From positions 50,060,758 through 50,124,757 of the forward strand of contig OX485805.1 of NCBI GenBank assembly GCA_950295325.1: DNA of 64,000 bases, written 5' to 3'. This document shows positions 47,263 to 59,844 of this stretch, in pieces (position 1 is the first letter of the stretch; the number at the start of each line of letters is the position of its first letter). The position numbers and the translations under genes are program-made. Below the pieces are notes generated by a model that saw nothing but the letters and a program-made list of their open reading frames with translations, was not told the origin of the DNA and did no database searches. The DNA is from Polytrichum commune (lineage: Eukaryota > Streptophyta > Polytrichopsida > Polytrichales > Polytrichaceae).

Positions 47263-49081
47263 TAGAGGATTGTGATTGAGCCAAAAGACAATAGATGATC
47301 ATACAGTGAAATGTTCTACGCATATAGGTAAGAAAGCTTCGATCTAAATTTAATAATACTTGAATATTACGGATAAGACTAAGAGTGCCTTTGGGTATAA
47401 GAGAGAGCTTATGGGAGAAGAAAGAGGAGGATCTTTGGACTCTGTTATGATCATGTGGTTTGAGCTCATAGCAATCACAATTATGGTGTATGTGTGAGTT
47501 TGAGACATAGTACAAAGGTACAACGAGATCGGTGGGCTCATTTTGTGACGAGAAATTTGCCCCCGCTCCAACTTGATGAGCATTGGGCTTGGAACTCACA
47601 AGAGCCCGAGATACCATAGAGGACAATCTATTTCATCTTCACTAGGTAGTGCTAAAGCATAGTTTCCACGTGGATTTGAGTAGTGTTTAACAAATGTAAG
47701 ACCGACACATGGCACGCACATGGCAAAACGTGAGGGGCATTTTGTTTTGAACTAGAGTACCCTCTACGTTATCGATGAAGCTGAGTGCCTACAAATTGGA
47801 AACAAGTAATTAACGAGCATATCCAAAATCATAGATTTATGGTGTACGTATGATGCAAGAATGTTGGGTCCGTCAAGAGAATTTGCCCCACTCAAAGTTG
47901 GTGCTAGTTTAGGTTTGAGTTTGTAGTTGAAGAAACTTGAAGGCAAAGTTCTCACGGAATTTGAAACTCCAAGGCAAGCTTTATTTATTTGTTGTGGTGT
48001 ATTCAAACAAGGGGCTAGTTGCAAGAATGCTTTGTCTTGTAATGATTCCCGTTCATACCATGTACATGCAAAATCACGATTCCATTCCCAATCACGTTGC
48101 TTGTCTCAGATGTCAAACTTTTGGCTCGTTTCATATACCATCACTAAGTGTCTTCCTCACATGGAGAGCCAATAAAGTTAGGATGGACTGCAATAACTGA
48201 GCTTTTTGTGAAATAAAATGCACGACTAAAAAACTACATGTTGTTGACAAATCATGGACCCTTTCGAATGCAAGGGCTTTTGTGATCACTATCAAAGTGC
48301 ACAATGCCATGTAGAAATAGTTAGCATTTTGTAAAGATCTCGAGACTCCTTGCGACTTATTTGGTCACCTCTCTCAAAGCAAACAAGTGCGCAAGTCCAG
48401 GCACCTACATTGTGAATGAAATCGTCATGCATACTATGTTGATTTTGGATATTTTGTATAATATTATGGCATTCTACTATAATAGTCACATCAAATTAAG
48501 CTAACTAGATTAGTGAGTTTTATTTTTTAATCCTTTTTATAAATAACACAACCCACTTTAAAGTTAAGAAAGAATGTTATTGTAGAAACCCGCTATGATG
48601 TATGGTTAGCATCACCAATACAATTGATGGAATTAGTACCAAGACATCTAAGCTTATTAATAGTATTGACATTCAAATCTAGTTGCCTTATGGATATCCA
48701 CAATATCCATTTCTTCTTCAACTTTTTGTTTAAGTCAACATTCACCTAAAATGCATGTACAAAAAAACCACACAATCATTTGGAATTGAATGGGATTTTG
48801 GTATACGTATGATGACTAGTTTGGACCCATGTGGTTTCAACCTATTGCACATGTGAATATGACTTATGAATCACTTTAGTGTGGTCCTTGGTGGTTCAAG
48901 TCCATCACCTTGTTGTTTCCATCCAATGCTCTCATAACGGCGGGGTGACGTCCTCACCACTGCTACGTTGTCTGTTGTATATTAAGTTTTGAGACATAGT
49001 ACGAAGATATAATGAGAAGGGTCTGTTCGTAAGTTTTTCAATGTGGTGAGAAACTTTTATGCAACAAATACATGGTTGCCA

Positions 49082-49084
<3 letters not shown>
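47263..49084. other. Spacer, nothing recognised
   Basis: No gene or structured repeat was recognised. The short open frames here have no motifs. Confidence 0.45.

Positions 49085-49131
<47 letters not shown>
49085..49131. repeat. (GA)23 microsatellite
   Basis: An uninterrupted GA dinucleotide tract of 47 bases lies about 2 kb upstream of the NRL start codon. Confidence 0.97.
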
Positions 49132-49133
<2 letters not shown>

Positions 49134-49639
49134 TCTCATCCATCCAACATAACATCTTAAACCCCTGTAGCTTTGTGACCAATTCATCTCAAATGACTTG
49201 GACTAATTGGATTCAATTATTTTTAAAGCTAATTATGATGTCCAATCAAACTAAATGAACAACATATGGGCTGCACATTGTTGGATGAATGAGAGGTATG
49301 CTCGTATGCGATAATTCCGTCTCTCTCTCCATCCTTTTTGAACTTCCAAAAAGTAAAAAAAGTAGAGCCTTGTTTTACGGGTTATAGTCAAATAACCACC
49401 GAAGATATATAAAGAAAGAAATCGTTCAAATATTCGAGACGAATGGGATTATGGTGTCTGTATGATGATTTTGGGACATAGTACAATAGTAGATACGATG
49501 TGATAGAAAAGCGGGTCCATAAGTTATTTGCCATGAGAAAATTGGCCCCAAGGCTCAAAGTGGGTGCCATGACATTATGGGGTTGGAACTAAAAAGGGCA
49601 AGGTAGGTACCACCCAACGCACATGGTTAGTAGCTGGAA

Positions 49640-51043
49640 AGCTCATGCCTCCCCCCCCCTCGCACCTGGAATCTATACCTCGAATAGATTTCACCTCGTG
49701 GAATCCACACCGAACGTAGATTTTAGGTCCCCTGGCGCCGTAAGCCCCCCCCGAAACACCGAAGGCGCTCGCTCATCATCGTCATCCCCACTGATTGCTT
49801 CGCCATAGCCAAATCATTGCCAGGGCGATCATCAAACCCTTGTCGCCGAATCCTGACCACCCCTACCCCTCAGAGGCGCCATGGACGGCCCCGTGCGAAT
49901 CGCATGCGCGCTGCCGTAACGTGGCGCAACTCACCCCGATGCAAACCGATCCGATATTGGTCCGAAAATCCTCTTCAAAATCCGCCCGCTATCTGTTCTA
50001 GGGTTTCGATTCCTGTCCTCGTTGCTGCTCAGGATGTCGTGGGGCATGTCTCCGTCCCTTCGGCCTCGGACGGCCGCACAGGATCTGCAAAGAGCTCCGA
50101 AGGAACTTGAATCGAGATATGTGGATTTTGTGAAATTCGTGTTTCGTGAGCCTGGGGTTTGTTTTTTTTCTAGGTAATTGATGAGTTTCCATGCGTGATG
50201 AGCGAGCCAGGGGGGGAAGCAGCCGATTCGGCATTCAATGCGCGATGTTAGGTTATGTCGGGGATGGGAGCCGTTGGAGGTGCTTCTCTTTTTGAAACAT
50301 TCCACGAGCTTGCATTGCAATGACATCATCGATGGAGGTGAAATGCGAAAGGAGGCTCTCTACGGGGATGGAAGACGATGGGAGATAGTAGTGTGGGAGT
50401 TTTGTTCCGTCGATCAACGCAATGCTGGAGGCGCATGGATCTGTGGAGAAGGATTTTTTTTCTGGTTAGTGTCAGGCAGGGGGACGATTCTAACCAGATG
50501 TGATGATGTGAGCTCATGTCGCCGGAACGACATGGACAGAACGGGATTCACACATTCCGTGGAGCAGTCATAACAACCCCTCGGTGGATTTGTTTACTAT
50601 ACGGGACGTTCAGGAAGGTTGATGAGATAGGATAGCATTTCTTCATATCCTTGCCTTTTGTGATACCCCGTGTAGTTTACACTGCAGATCAAGTTAGCAC
50701 CAATGTTAGCTCGTTCCACATTTCTATTTAGTTCCACACTTAAAAATGAAAATGGTGTGGAGCATGAGGAAAAGTATTGAAACTCTCTGAAACTGGAGTC
50801 GATTCAGCTGTTAGGATATAGTGACGCATGGAAGAAAGAGGAGCACATTCTCTTTGAGTTGTGATGATGGTCAGTGTGACCGTCATGTTGTTCATCATAG
50901 GAGTGCGGTTCTGGGTTTTGCGTATGTAGTGGGAAGCTGAGGAAGTGAGAGCCCTTGGCGAGTTGCATGGTTCAAGGTTTGGGTTGTTAAACCTCTATGT
51001 AGTTCGATCAAGGCAAAGGATCGAGAGTGTTGACCTTTGCAGG
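49640..51043 (+). promoter_or_regulatory. Probable promoter and 5' leader of the NRL gene
   Basis: Base composition turns G+C-rich from about 49640. TAGGGTTT (telo-box-like, frequent near plant start sites) lies at 49999-50006. Immediately before the ATG, CCTTTGCAG ends at 51042 and looks like a splice acceptor, so the coding exon may begin at 51043 with an intron in the leader. TAG/GTAATT near 50170 is one candidate donor. No coding exon upstream is convincing. Confidence 0.45.
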
Positions 51044-52933
51044 ATGATGGGGTCCGCGAGTTTGAATGGCAGGACGCCATCAGATCAAAGGAGAGGTCAA
51101 GCGTGGCTATGTACCTCGGGCCTTCAAAGCGACATTGTGATAGAGGTGGAGCAAATGTATTTTCATTTGCATAAGTTTCCTTTAGTATCACGCAGCCGGA
51201 AGCTGGCTAACATGGTAGAGGATATGGCGGAGGATGATGGTGAATCGTGTCACCTCCAACTTTTGGAATTTCCAGGTGGAACATGGGCATTTGAACTTGC
51301 TGCCAAGTTTTGCTATGGGGTGAAGGTGGAAATTACTGCAAACAATGTAGTAGGTCTGCGCTGTGCTGCAGAGTATTTGGAAATGACTGAGGAGATGCAA
51401 AGGGACAACTTAATTGCTAGGACAGAATCATTCCTGCAGCAGGTTGTGGTGCACAGCTGGCCGGATTCGGTTTGTGCATTGCAGAGCTGTACATTATTCA
51501 TTCCACAGGTTGAAGAGCTTGGCATCATTGAAACCCTGGTTGATTCTGTGTGTGTGAAAGCAGGCATGAATGATACCTCTTTGGGTGGATGGCCCATGCA
51601 GGACCACCGCTCCTTGCAAAGTCCTGGGGGGAGTTTGCTGTGGAATGGCATCAGCACTGGTGCCCAGACAAGGGTATTAGGCGATGGAGAGAATTGGTGG
51701 TATGAGGACATGTCTTCCTTGAGCTTACCATTGTTTGAAAGAGTGGTCATGGGCATGAAAAACATGGGTGTGAGACCTGACACCATGTGGGGAGCCATCG
51801 TATATTATGCGAAAAAGGTGCTGCCAGGCCTTCATAGGAGGCATAGTGGTCGAGAGGCTGCACATAGCCATCGGAAGGCACTTGTGACAGCAAGTCCTGT
51901 GCTCGCTGAGAACGAACAGCGAATGATGTTGGAAACACTTGAGAGTCTGTTGCCCCCTCTAAAAGTCGGGATGTCGACTCGATTTTTGTTTGGATTGCTA
52001 CGATTGGCGATCATTTTGAATGCGAGTCCCCACTGTAAGAGTAGCTTGGAGAAAAGGATAGGTATGCAGTTGGATCAGGCCACATTGGATGAGCTTCTGG
52101 TGCCTAATTATTCCCATGTGGAGGAGACGCTTTACGACATCGATCTTGTGCAACGAATCTTGGACCATTACTTAGAATTGGAACAGAATGTGCCACCCGA
52201 ATCAGATGAAGAGGGTCTGCTTCTGGGCTCACCATCATTATGTCCTATCATGATGGTTGCTAAGCTCATAGATGCTTACCTTGCTGAGATTGCACCAGAT
52301 GTTAACTTGAAACCCCAAAAATTTCAATCCTTGGCTGAGGCTTTGCCTGACTACTCCAGGCTTTTCGATGATGGATTGTATAGGGCTATTGATGTTTATT
52401 TGAAGGCCCATCCTTGGCTTTCAGATGCAGACCGCGAGATGATCTGCAAACTAATGACATGTCAGAAGCTGTCTTTGGAAGCATGCACTCATGCAGCCCA
52501 GAATGAGAGATTGCCACTGAGGGTAGTTGTACAAGTTCTGTTCTTTGAACAGCTTCAGCTTCGAACTGCCATTGCAGGGTCCTTTTTGGTCGCAGATACG
52601 CTAGGTCAATCAAACCGACAGGGAGGTCCGAGCAATCTACCCGAAGGAGTTGGAAAGCAGAAAGGAGAAAGCTGGGAGAATGTCTTTGGAGAAAATGAAG
52701 TCCTTAAAGGGGACATGGGCAAAATACTGGCACGAGTGGACCAGCTTGAAATTGAGTGTGGCAGTATGAGGCGTGAGATTGAAAACCTCCACAGATCAAA
52801 GAAGCCGTTGAACTCACTCTCTAAAGCTTTTGGTTGCAAAATGTGGTCTTCTGTCATCCCGACTACCAGAGAAATTTCGAAAGGGCAAGATTTGGCTGGA
52901 CGTGTAGGTTTGTCAGGAGAACAGATTCAGTGA
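51044..52933 (+). CDS. NPH3/RPT2-like (NRL) BTB protein, single exon
   Basis: NRL proteins are plant adaptors of CUL3 ubiquitin ligases and act with phototropins or in auxin-transporter trafficking, usually at the plasma membrane. The 629-residue frame from ATG 51044 to TGA has a BTB domain at about 29-135 (SDIVIEVEQMYFHLHKFPL, FCYGVKVEITANNVVGLRCA). It also has an NPH3 domain at about 218-505 (WWYEDMSSLSLPLFERVV, then YSRLFDDGLYRAIDVYLKAH, then LPLRVVVQVLFFEQLQLR). A C-terminal heptad-like stretch lies at about 550-585. The open frame extends 33 codons upstream without an ATG, and the acceptor-like CAG just before 51043 supports this start. Coding sequence is uninterrupted, whereas flowering-plant NRL genes normally have several introns. 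It looks intact. Which NRL subgroup it belongs to is not clear. Confidence 0.93.
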   Translation: MMGSASLNGRTPSDQRRGQAWLCTSGLQSDIVIEVEQMYFHLHKFPLVSRSRKLANMVEDMAEDDGESCHLQLLEFPGGTWAFELAAKFCYGVKVEITANNVVGLRCAAEYLEMTEEMQRDNLIARTESFLQQVVVHSWPDSVCALQSCTLFIPQVEELGIIETLVDSVCVKAGMNDTSLGGWPMQDHRSLQSPGGSLLWNGISTGAQTRVLGDGENWWYEDMSSLSLPLFERVVMGMKNMGVRPDTMWGAIVYYAKKVLPGLHRRHSGREAAHSHRKALVTASPVLAENEQRMMLETLESLLPPLKVGMSTRFLFGLLRLAIILNASPHCKSSLEKRIGMQLDQATLDELLVPNYSHVEETLYDIDLVQRILDHYLELEQNVPPESDEEGLLLGSPSLCPIMMVAKLIDAYLAEIAPDVNLKPQKFQSLAEALPDYSRLFDDGLYRAIDVYLKAHPWLSDADREMICKLMTCQKLSLEACTHAAQNERLPLRVVVQVLFFEQLQLRTAIAGSFLVADTLGQSNRQGGPSNLPEGVGKQKGESWENVFGENEVLKGDMGKILARVDQLEIECGSMRREIENLHRSKKPLNSLSKAFGCKMWSSVIPTTREISKGQDLAGRVGLSGEQIQ

Positions 52934-53803
52934 CAACAGGAGTACGCCGAATCGAAAGCAGATCTCTCCGGTGAGGAGGGCGTGACAGATGTCACAATTG
53001 TAACCTTACAAGCCAGCTGCATTATTTGTTGAATCCTATCATCCAACTTGAAAGGTCAGAAAGACTTAAATTGCCACTTTGTGTTGTTTTATCACTTGGA
53101 AGCATATTCTTTCATGTAAAGAGGTCGCAGGTCGCAGGTAGTTCTACCGAATTGTTCAGAAGAAAATGACACATAGGTACACTGAGTGCACATGCTCACA
53201 TCATCTTCAGCAAAGGCCACAATTAGAAGCTATTTATTAGGTATTCTTGTCCGTCACCAATTGGATGTTATTATGAAATGAGAAAAAAAACTTGGACAAA
53301 CGACATAACTGTCCGAAGCTGGGGGATGATGAATTTTGATCTTCCAAGGGAGGCATGTAGAATAATTAGTTATTCACATGGTATTAGTTTAATTATTTGA
53401 AACAAGTATTGAAAATTCATGTCAGTTCAGCTGAAAAGTCTTGCAAGTTTTTGCTAATTTTCCAACATTCATTTTGGGAGAGGATTTGTTTTTTGGAACA
53501 TATTTGGTTGTCAGCAAAGTCTTAGAATGGTTGGGAGTGTGTTTGAGCATTGAGAGGGTTGAATATCATTCTACTACCTAGTCATTGCTCTCACAAGCTC
53601 AAATACCTGTATAAGTACTGCAGTGTGCTTGTTTGATTTGAAGTGGCAGTTTTTTGAGTCTACAAATGACCTTATGTGAATGACCCAAATATATGAAAGA
53701 TCAGCCTAACAAAGTTAGTGACAAGATTGTTCCCTGCCGCAGGTTGAGGCGTGCTGTCCGATGTTGATACCTGTGTTGCTGAATCCCAGAGTGTCATATT
53801 TGG

Positions 53804-53930
53804 TAACTTCACATTCAGAATGTGAAGTTATTTGACAGTTATTCGACTGGGCATGTTTCTCAGCATTATTTAGTGGATTGGATGTCAAATTATCCAAATC
53901 CACTGTTTCCAGTGGATTTTGATAATTTGA
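53804..53930. repeat. Two strong adjacent hairpins
   Basis: At 53804-53830 a perfect 13-bp inverted repeat (TAACTTCACATTC) surrounds a single A. At 53885-53930 two 21-base arms match at 20 positions around a TTTC loop (left arm begins TCAAATTATCCAAATCCAC). They lie about 0.9 kb downstream of the NRL stop codon. They are too short to be typical plant miRNA precursors. Confidence 0.8.
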
Positions 53931-54482
53931 TTGACGCCATCATTCAGAAAATAATGCCTTCTGTAAATTTTGAACTGGAGGTTTGTAGAGGTGTATTTTT
54001 GTCCAAATCAGGAATAAATTAAAGGTGGATGATTTGATTTTGCTTCGTGACTTATAAACCAAAATATGAACCAACAATCATATGATGTCTCAGTGATTCA
54101 AGTTTTTTCGTGGTGATGTTTGTAAAAGTGAAACCTATACTAGGAAGCATATGCTTTGATGTCGTACTGGCTGCTTCCTTTTGATTCTGGATTTGCTTGC
54201 CTAGTCATAAGGTTAATTGCCACTACACATTAGTGTTGACATACAATAATGGGGTATTTCAACATTTTGTTTTTAAAGGTCACATCTCTTCCCTTAATAC
54301 CAAGGGAAATCACGCGACCTGCTTGTCATTGTTGACAAACATAAGTTAAGGTAGATGGTGCCAGGTTTAAATGCCCAGTATATATGCTCTGGGACTTGTA
54401 TGCTAGTACCTAGTGTAATTTCAGAATTTTTCAATGACAAAATCAACACCATAAATGGCCCTTCCAACTTCACATATTACTT

Positions 54483-55702
54483 CACTTGTTGGATCCAATT
54501 GGGAATTGTCTCATCTAGGTAGTAATTTTGAACCACAAAGATTGTTGTTTCGAGTCTCAATATTGAAATCAAGGTGCAAAAGCTCTAAGAAGTCGAAATG
54601 AAGATCATCTTTCTCTTTAGGTGATCACATATACCCTCTCAATTATGTTCAACCTTCAAACCTCAAACCTCAAACCTTCAACAGACACAAACTCAATGGA
54701 CAGATGTGTCTTTTAGGTGTTCATTTTTCATAACATAGGTGCCTTTCAAATGTAGGTGTCCAATCAAGAAGAGTGACCACAAGAAACGAAGAGAAAAGAA
54801 AAACCAACATTGGCATTGTTTATTGATAAGAATTTGAACCCATTGGTCCTATCAAGTTTAGAATTCCCCTTGGTACATGCTAGAGTTTATTGCCTACCTT
54901 GCAGTAGGTGAGCTCCATTAAAATGTTTTGTTATGGTATCAAATACCATGTTATGGGGGGCAAGGGAGGGGAGCATTGATACTTGTCTGCTATCTAGTCT
55001 CCTCTTGTTTAAAACAAGGTATGTGAGGTGTTTGATGGGAGTCACCATATATGTCGCAACAACCCCATTAATTACTTCATCACCAATATCGATTCAATAT
55101 AGTAGAAAATAACATGACTTGATGTTATTGCAAGTGGTTTTGTTGGTGGGTGCGTGCAATTCCAATGTCACCACCACTATACTTGACTTGGTCTTGCTTT
55201 GATATGTATATAATTCACCAAAGTCTACGTATACTTAGGGGATAAAATCAATGTAGTTTTGCACATCAAGAAAGCTAGATAATCATGGACACTTAACTTA
55301 CTACACTATCCTAAGCAGTCACACCGTCATGAGAGACAAGAAAGTGTGATAATATGTGGCCCTAATGTGGGCACTTCCAAATCCAAATGTAAATTGGACG
55401 GTTGGATTGGCTTGAGAATTGTCTTGTCTAGTTAGTATTTGCAAATTTTTAAAATTCAGATTCAGAGTTCAAATACAAAAAGCTATAAGAAAATAAAATG
55501 AAAATTTTAAAAAATATAAAAAATTGTTCACACAGGCCCTCCCATGTTAACTATTAAACTTTGATTGGTGTCTATTTTATGAGCACATAGTCCAATCTCA
55601 TCGTAACACATGTCTTTTTTGATGACCATTCATAAATAAAATGTTACTATTATAGAAGAGCTCAAATATAGATGTCCGATTAAGATGAGTAACCACAAAA
55701 GG
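54483..55702. repeat. Pair of diverged 300-bp direct repeats
   Basis: Segments near 54485-54790 and 55390-55700 share ordered motifs. These include GGGAATTGTCTCATCTAGG with GAGAATTGTCTTGTCTAG, and TGTCCAATCAAGAAGAGTG with TGTCCGATTAAGATGAGTA. They are in the same orientation about 0.9 kb apart. A solo pair of old LTRs is possible but no LTR ends are visible. Confidence 0.4.
54970..55060 (-). pseudogene. Short LINE C-terminal fragment
   Basis: On the minus strand the sequence encodes PIKHLTYLVLNKRRLDSRQ, matching TIKYLTYLILNKRKLENKQ at the end of the LINE remnant at 40.5 kb. Only about 90 bases are recognisable. Confidence 0.5.
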
Positions 55703-57501
55703 CCTACATACCTTAGCTTTGCTCAGACTCCATAAAGACACTTACTTGCACATGAAGGAAGCCTCTCACATGCATTTTGCACCTTACAAGTTCCCAACAA
55801 GCTTCCCAAACCCAAAACAAGGCCGTCCCAACAAATTTGATGGATCCTTCCCGATGATCCTCAAAACGATGACGATGGTATGGTATTGGGGAGGCATGTT
55901 AAGGGTGTTTCCTTCCATACTACAATTATTTTGTTTAAATAATATAGGTCACGACATTCATGAAAGGTCGACACAATTTAAAACCATCATGTACTTAGGG
56001 CATGCCCTTAAGGATGGTCACCTAAAGGAGCATTATTGGAGTCATTGGTTGATAAGGAATACTTGGTAACCAACTTGCTTCCACTTATTGAAGAGGACAC
56101 ATCTAAAGTGAGTGGTCCTTATAGAGATACTAACCTTAAATGACTTCAAACATATAGGTGCATACTTGGACCAAAACCATTTATGGAAATCTATGAGCAA
56201 CACTTCAAAAAATATCGGCCTTGACTTCATAAACACCAAGTTCAACTGTAATGGTTGTCATTTGGATTTTGCCCACCAACAAATATTAACATTGTCAAAA
56301 GCACAGTGGTGGAAGTAAGCAAACCCAAAAAGTGCCCTCTCAAGTCTTATCCACTTTAGAAGAAGTGGTTGGCCTTTGAAGAACATTGGGTTGATATATT
56401 ATTTTAAGTGTCCAAGAGATATAGTTTGGGTTGTCATCTTCCAAAATGAAACTCTTGTGACATGTGTTTTGATAATTTTAGCCAATATTTAAGATTTACT
56501 TTTACTTAGCATTACTAGGATGCTCAAATCTACTCCCTTTCTAAAAGGGGGCCGCAAGACAAGGTCTAGTATGTACCATTGTTCTTGGCTCTACTCCTAA
56601 ACAACTAGCTGGCCTCGTAGAGGCGCTCACGTGCAAGCTATGGGTGTCGAAAAACTATAGGTTCATTATAGGTTCATTATTGCAGAATGAGAAATACTCA
56701 AGGTGAACACTGTTCATTTTGTAGGGGTGGCCCAACATAACAAGGGCATTATGCTTGCAAAATTCCCAACCCCATGATGCAGTGGCTTGATACTGAGTAA
56801 TGTTTTGTATATACGACTTCTATATACCAATGAAAGTTGACGATTCGCAAATTTGTTTTATAACTCGCTTGAGATTTGAGTTTAAATTTTCCTTGCCACA
56901 TCCGTGATGTTTTGTTTGTAATGACTTTCTAAAACATAAATTGTGCATGGGGACACAAGTTTTTATATTTTGTGAAGAAAAAGATAATCTAAGTGTTGGA
57001 CTGCTTATATCATCCAAATTTAGGAAATGAAAATCAGATAGTCTCAAGAATGTGTGCAAGTGTTGCAACATTTGAAACAAAAAATTCAAAACATGCACAC
57101 AAGGATTTGAAGTGTCCACTCGCAAAACGGATGAATAAACTACAGTCATCGTAGGACCTCTTAAATACGAGCCTGTCAAAACTAACTTAAGTCTTAATTT
57201 CATGTCACTTCTACTAAGCGTAATTAGTTTTATGGGGTTGATAATTTCGGTTCATTCATGACAAAGGGTTTCCTCAACTCCTCCTTCGACGGCATTAAAC
57301 TGCAGTTTACTAACTACCTTCAATACTCTGTTAGAGTATTGATCTTCGGCCGTCACTTTGTCGTAGATTAGTACCCTAGTACCCTAACACTCTTTATTAA
57401 CTTAATTGAAATCCTTGGCCTTGAGACATGAAGTACCCATATTATGGTCCCATTCTTCTATGCTAATCTAGTAGCCATTAGGGCACTAAGTCCCAATCCA
57501 A
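55703..57501. other. Spacer, nothing recognised
   Basis: AT-rich. No gene is recognised. A short hairpin (TCAATACTC, loop, GAGTATTGA) lies near 57320. Confidence 0.45.
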
Positions 57502-58102
57502 GGGCCGCTTCACACTATGGCCGTCCAAGTCGAGAGGCCGTGGGATTTAATGGCCAAACTTTGATGAGAGCCCAAAGAAATGGGCTGAAGAAAATAGCCA
57601 ATAAAATATAGGAATTGGAGCCTTCGGGAGGGCACAAGGTGAAGCTTCCAAAGGCCAAGCCCAAAGTCCAAACCTCTGGCCATGAACTCCCACAGCCTTT
57701 CGACTTGGGCGGCTATAGTGTGAAGCCTCCAGAGGCCAAGCCCAAAGTCCAAAGGAAGAAGGAGCATCCCACTTTATTCCCTGCCCAAAACAATCCCTCC
57801 AATCTAATGGCCAAGATCTTGTTAGTGTTTGATTTAAAAAAAAATTTAATTTAATATTATTTGAAAAAAACCGATGGCCTCTCGACCTTACTTTGGGTTT
57901 CCATTCTTGTCCGACCCAAACTTCCTTCGAGAGTCCATTGCCTTTGTAAAAAAGTATTGCCATGTAGGCATTTTGGAGAGTGACGGCCTTTGGACTTGGG
58001 CCTCTAGTGAGAAGGGTCGAGAGGCCGAATTCTTGGTTTCTTGCGACTAGATTGGTGGAAATCGACGGCCTCTCGACCTTCGGCCATAGTGTGAAGCAGC
58101 CC
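57502..58102. mobile_element. MITE, group C, copy 1
   Basis: The 601-bp element has ends GGGCCGCTTCACACTATGGC and, reverse-complemented, GGGCTGCTTCACACTATGGC. The flanks are CAA and TAA, a near-match to a 3-bp TWA duplication. Internal segments repeat the subterminal motif AGTCGAGAGGCCGTGGGA in both orientations. Homology covers 63051-63627, in inverse orientation. Confidence 0.8.
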
Positions 58103-58115
58103 TAAGTCCGTTTTA

Positions 58116-58260
58116 GACCACATTCCCATGACTAGGGCTTTTAAGGATTGATGTGGATTTCTCATGGTCGTGGTCTTTGAACTTCGGACCTAAGACCGTG
58201 ACAATGAGCATTCCTAAATCAATTTTTTTCATAGCCCTTGGTCACGTGTGTAAAATGGTC
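58116..58260. mobile_element. Small hairpin MITE, 145 bp
   Basis: The left end GACCACATTCCCATGACTAG and the right end (reverse-complemented GACCATTTTACACACGTGAC) are imperfect inverted repeats. The interior is also self-complementary (CTCATGGTCGTGGTCTT with AAGACCGTGACAATGAG), so almost the whole element folds back. Flanking triplets are TTA and CTA. The ends resemble group B. Confidence 0.5.
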
Positions 58261-59844
58261 CTAAACCTCTCATCCATTCGAATAATTTTTATTCCTTCTA
58301 AGCTATTTTGACCATGTTATGGACAATTTCAACTCTGAATACAATTTTAACCAATGGATTGGCTCAAGGATTGTCTCATACGCTTTCAGTTCCCAAGATT
58401 ACCAAGATTGATATGTGCAATGAGATTGCCTTGGCGAACAAGTTGCCTCTTTTTGCCCATGCAAATTATGTTGGATTAAAAGAAGATCACAAACACTTGT
58501 AAGATTTTTTATTTGTCCTATAGCAATTGCAATAAAGGACAAGAAGAAAAGAAAAAAGGGAGAAAAAAAGGAAGACGAACAAATTCTTGCATTCTATTAT
58601 TGTGGTAACAAATATTCAAATGAAAGAAAATTGACGGTGTTCAAGAGTATATATATAATACTGTCGAACTTTGGGGGTGATACACAACCAACTATAGTTT
58701 GGTAACTTCTATTGCGGAGGGTAAATCGGATCTATCATGATTTGCCTTGCTAGCAACTTCTGAGTGGAACTAAGATTTATGTAAACATGGACAAAAGACT
58801 TATCTAAAACTAAGAATGCATCTGAGAGAGTTTTCTTTTGCACAATTGAGACATGCACATTATAAAACAAATCATTCAGAAAAAGAAACTAGAAGAATAT
58901 GATGAATTTTTTAATTAAAGAAAATTGAATACAAAATCTAATTTGATAAATAGATATATCTAATTTAATATGTAAATATAAATTACATATATAAAATTAT
59001 AATAAATCCACATCTAAAATTGGGTGCTATCATTTCTATCATAGGGTCCATAGATAGGACTGCATATATAAATATCAATGTGTCCAAAACTTGTGAATAA
59101 GTCTAGATTTGCTTATAACACAATCGTGGTCACTAGGTGCACATAGTGAAGAAGCTATATAAGGATGTGGTATTGGATAAGGTGAGTTAAATAGATCTTG
59201 AAAGAGGAGCAAAATAGCAAAAGCATAGAGGCCGAGGTTGGATAAACACAATTTTTACAATGATATTTTGTTACTTTATTTATACCCTCCCATTTGTTTC
59301 CATGTATGATTTTGCACTACAAGCTAAGCTACTTCTTCACATGTTTCAAAAACTTCATAGTTTTCTTTTTCATTCATTTACTTATCTCGAATCTCCACAT
59401 GTGAAACAATAAATCAACACCATACAAGTACGGAACTTACAAATCCGAAAATCATGAAAAATGAAAATTAGAACATGTGCCGTGTATGTGTACAATCTAT
59501 CACGGCAAGCTCAAATTTAAGCCATGGCATATCATCTAAATGATTCTCTCTTTATAAAAATTAAAATGAAACATGTCATGTGGTGTGGCGGAAATCGAAG
59601 ACTTATACTCTAAGAAGTCAAAAGTGCAAGAGTAACCCTCGACGTTTAAGGAATTTCCTTATATGAAAAGTGGGAAGAGAGAGTAGACTTCAAGTTTGCC
59701 TCACTAGGTGAGCTTATCGAGAAACATCATGAATCGTCTTAAGGGGCGTGTAATTCAAGCTTGGCGAGCGAAAAGCCCCCGTGGGGCTCCTTGTGTAATT
59801 AAGGGTTAAAAAGAGACACGTCAAGTTTTTGCACGTGTACTTAA
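58261..59844. other. AT-rich spacer, nothing recognised
   Basis: No gene or structured repeat was recognised. AT content is very high at 58900-59020. Confidence 0.45.

Noticed and set aside
49623-50110. Arg/Ser/Pro-rich plus-strand frames before the NRL gene
   Set aside because: Overlapping frames of low complexity in a G+C-rich promoter-like region. No splice-consistent protein continues into the NRL frame.
50945-51043. In-frame GTG extension of the NRL frame by 33 codons
   Set aside because: Eukaryotic nuclear genes rarely start at GTG. The first ATG (51044) directly follows an acceptor-like CAG, and the extension does not look like a BTB N-terminus.
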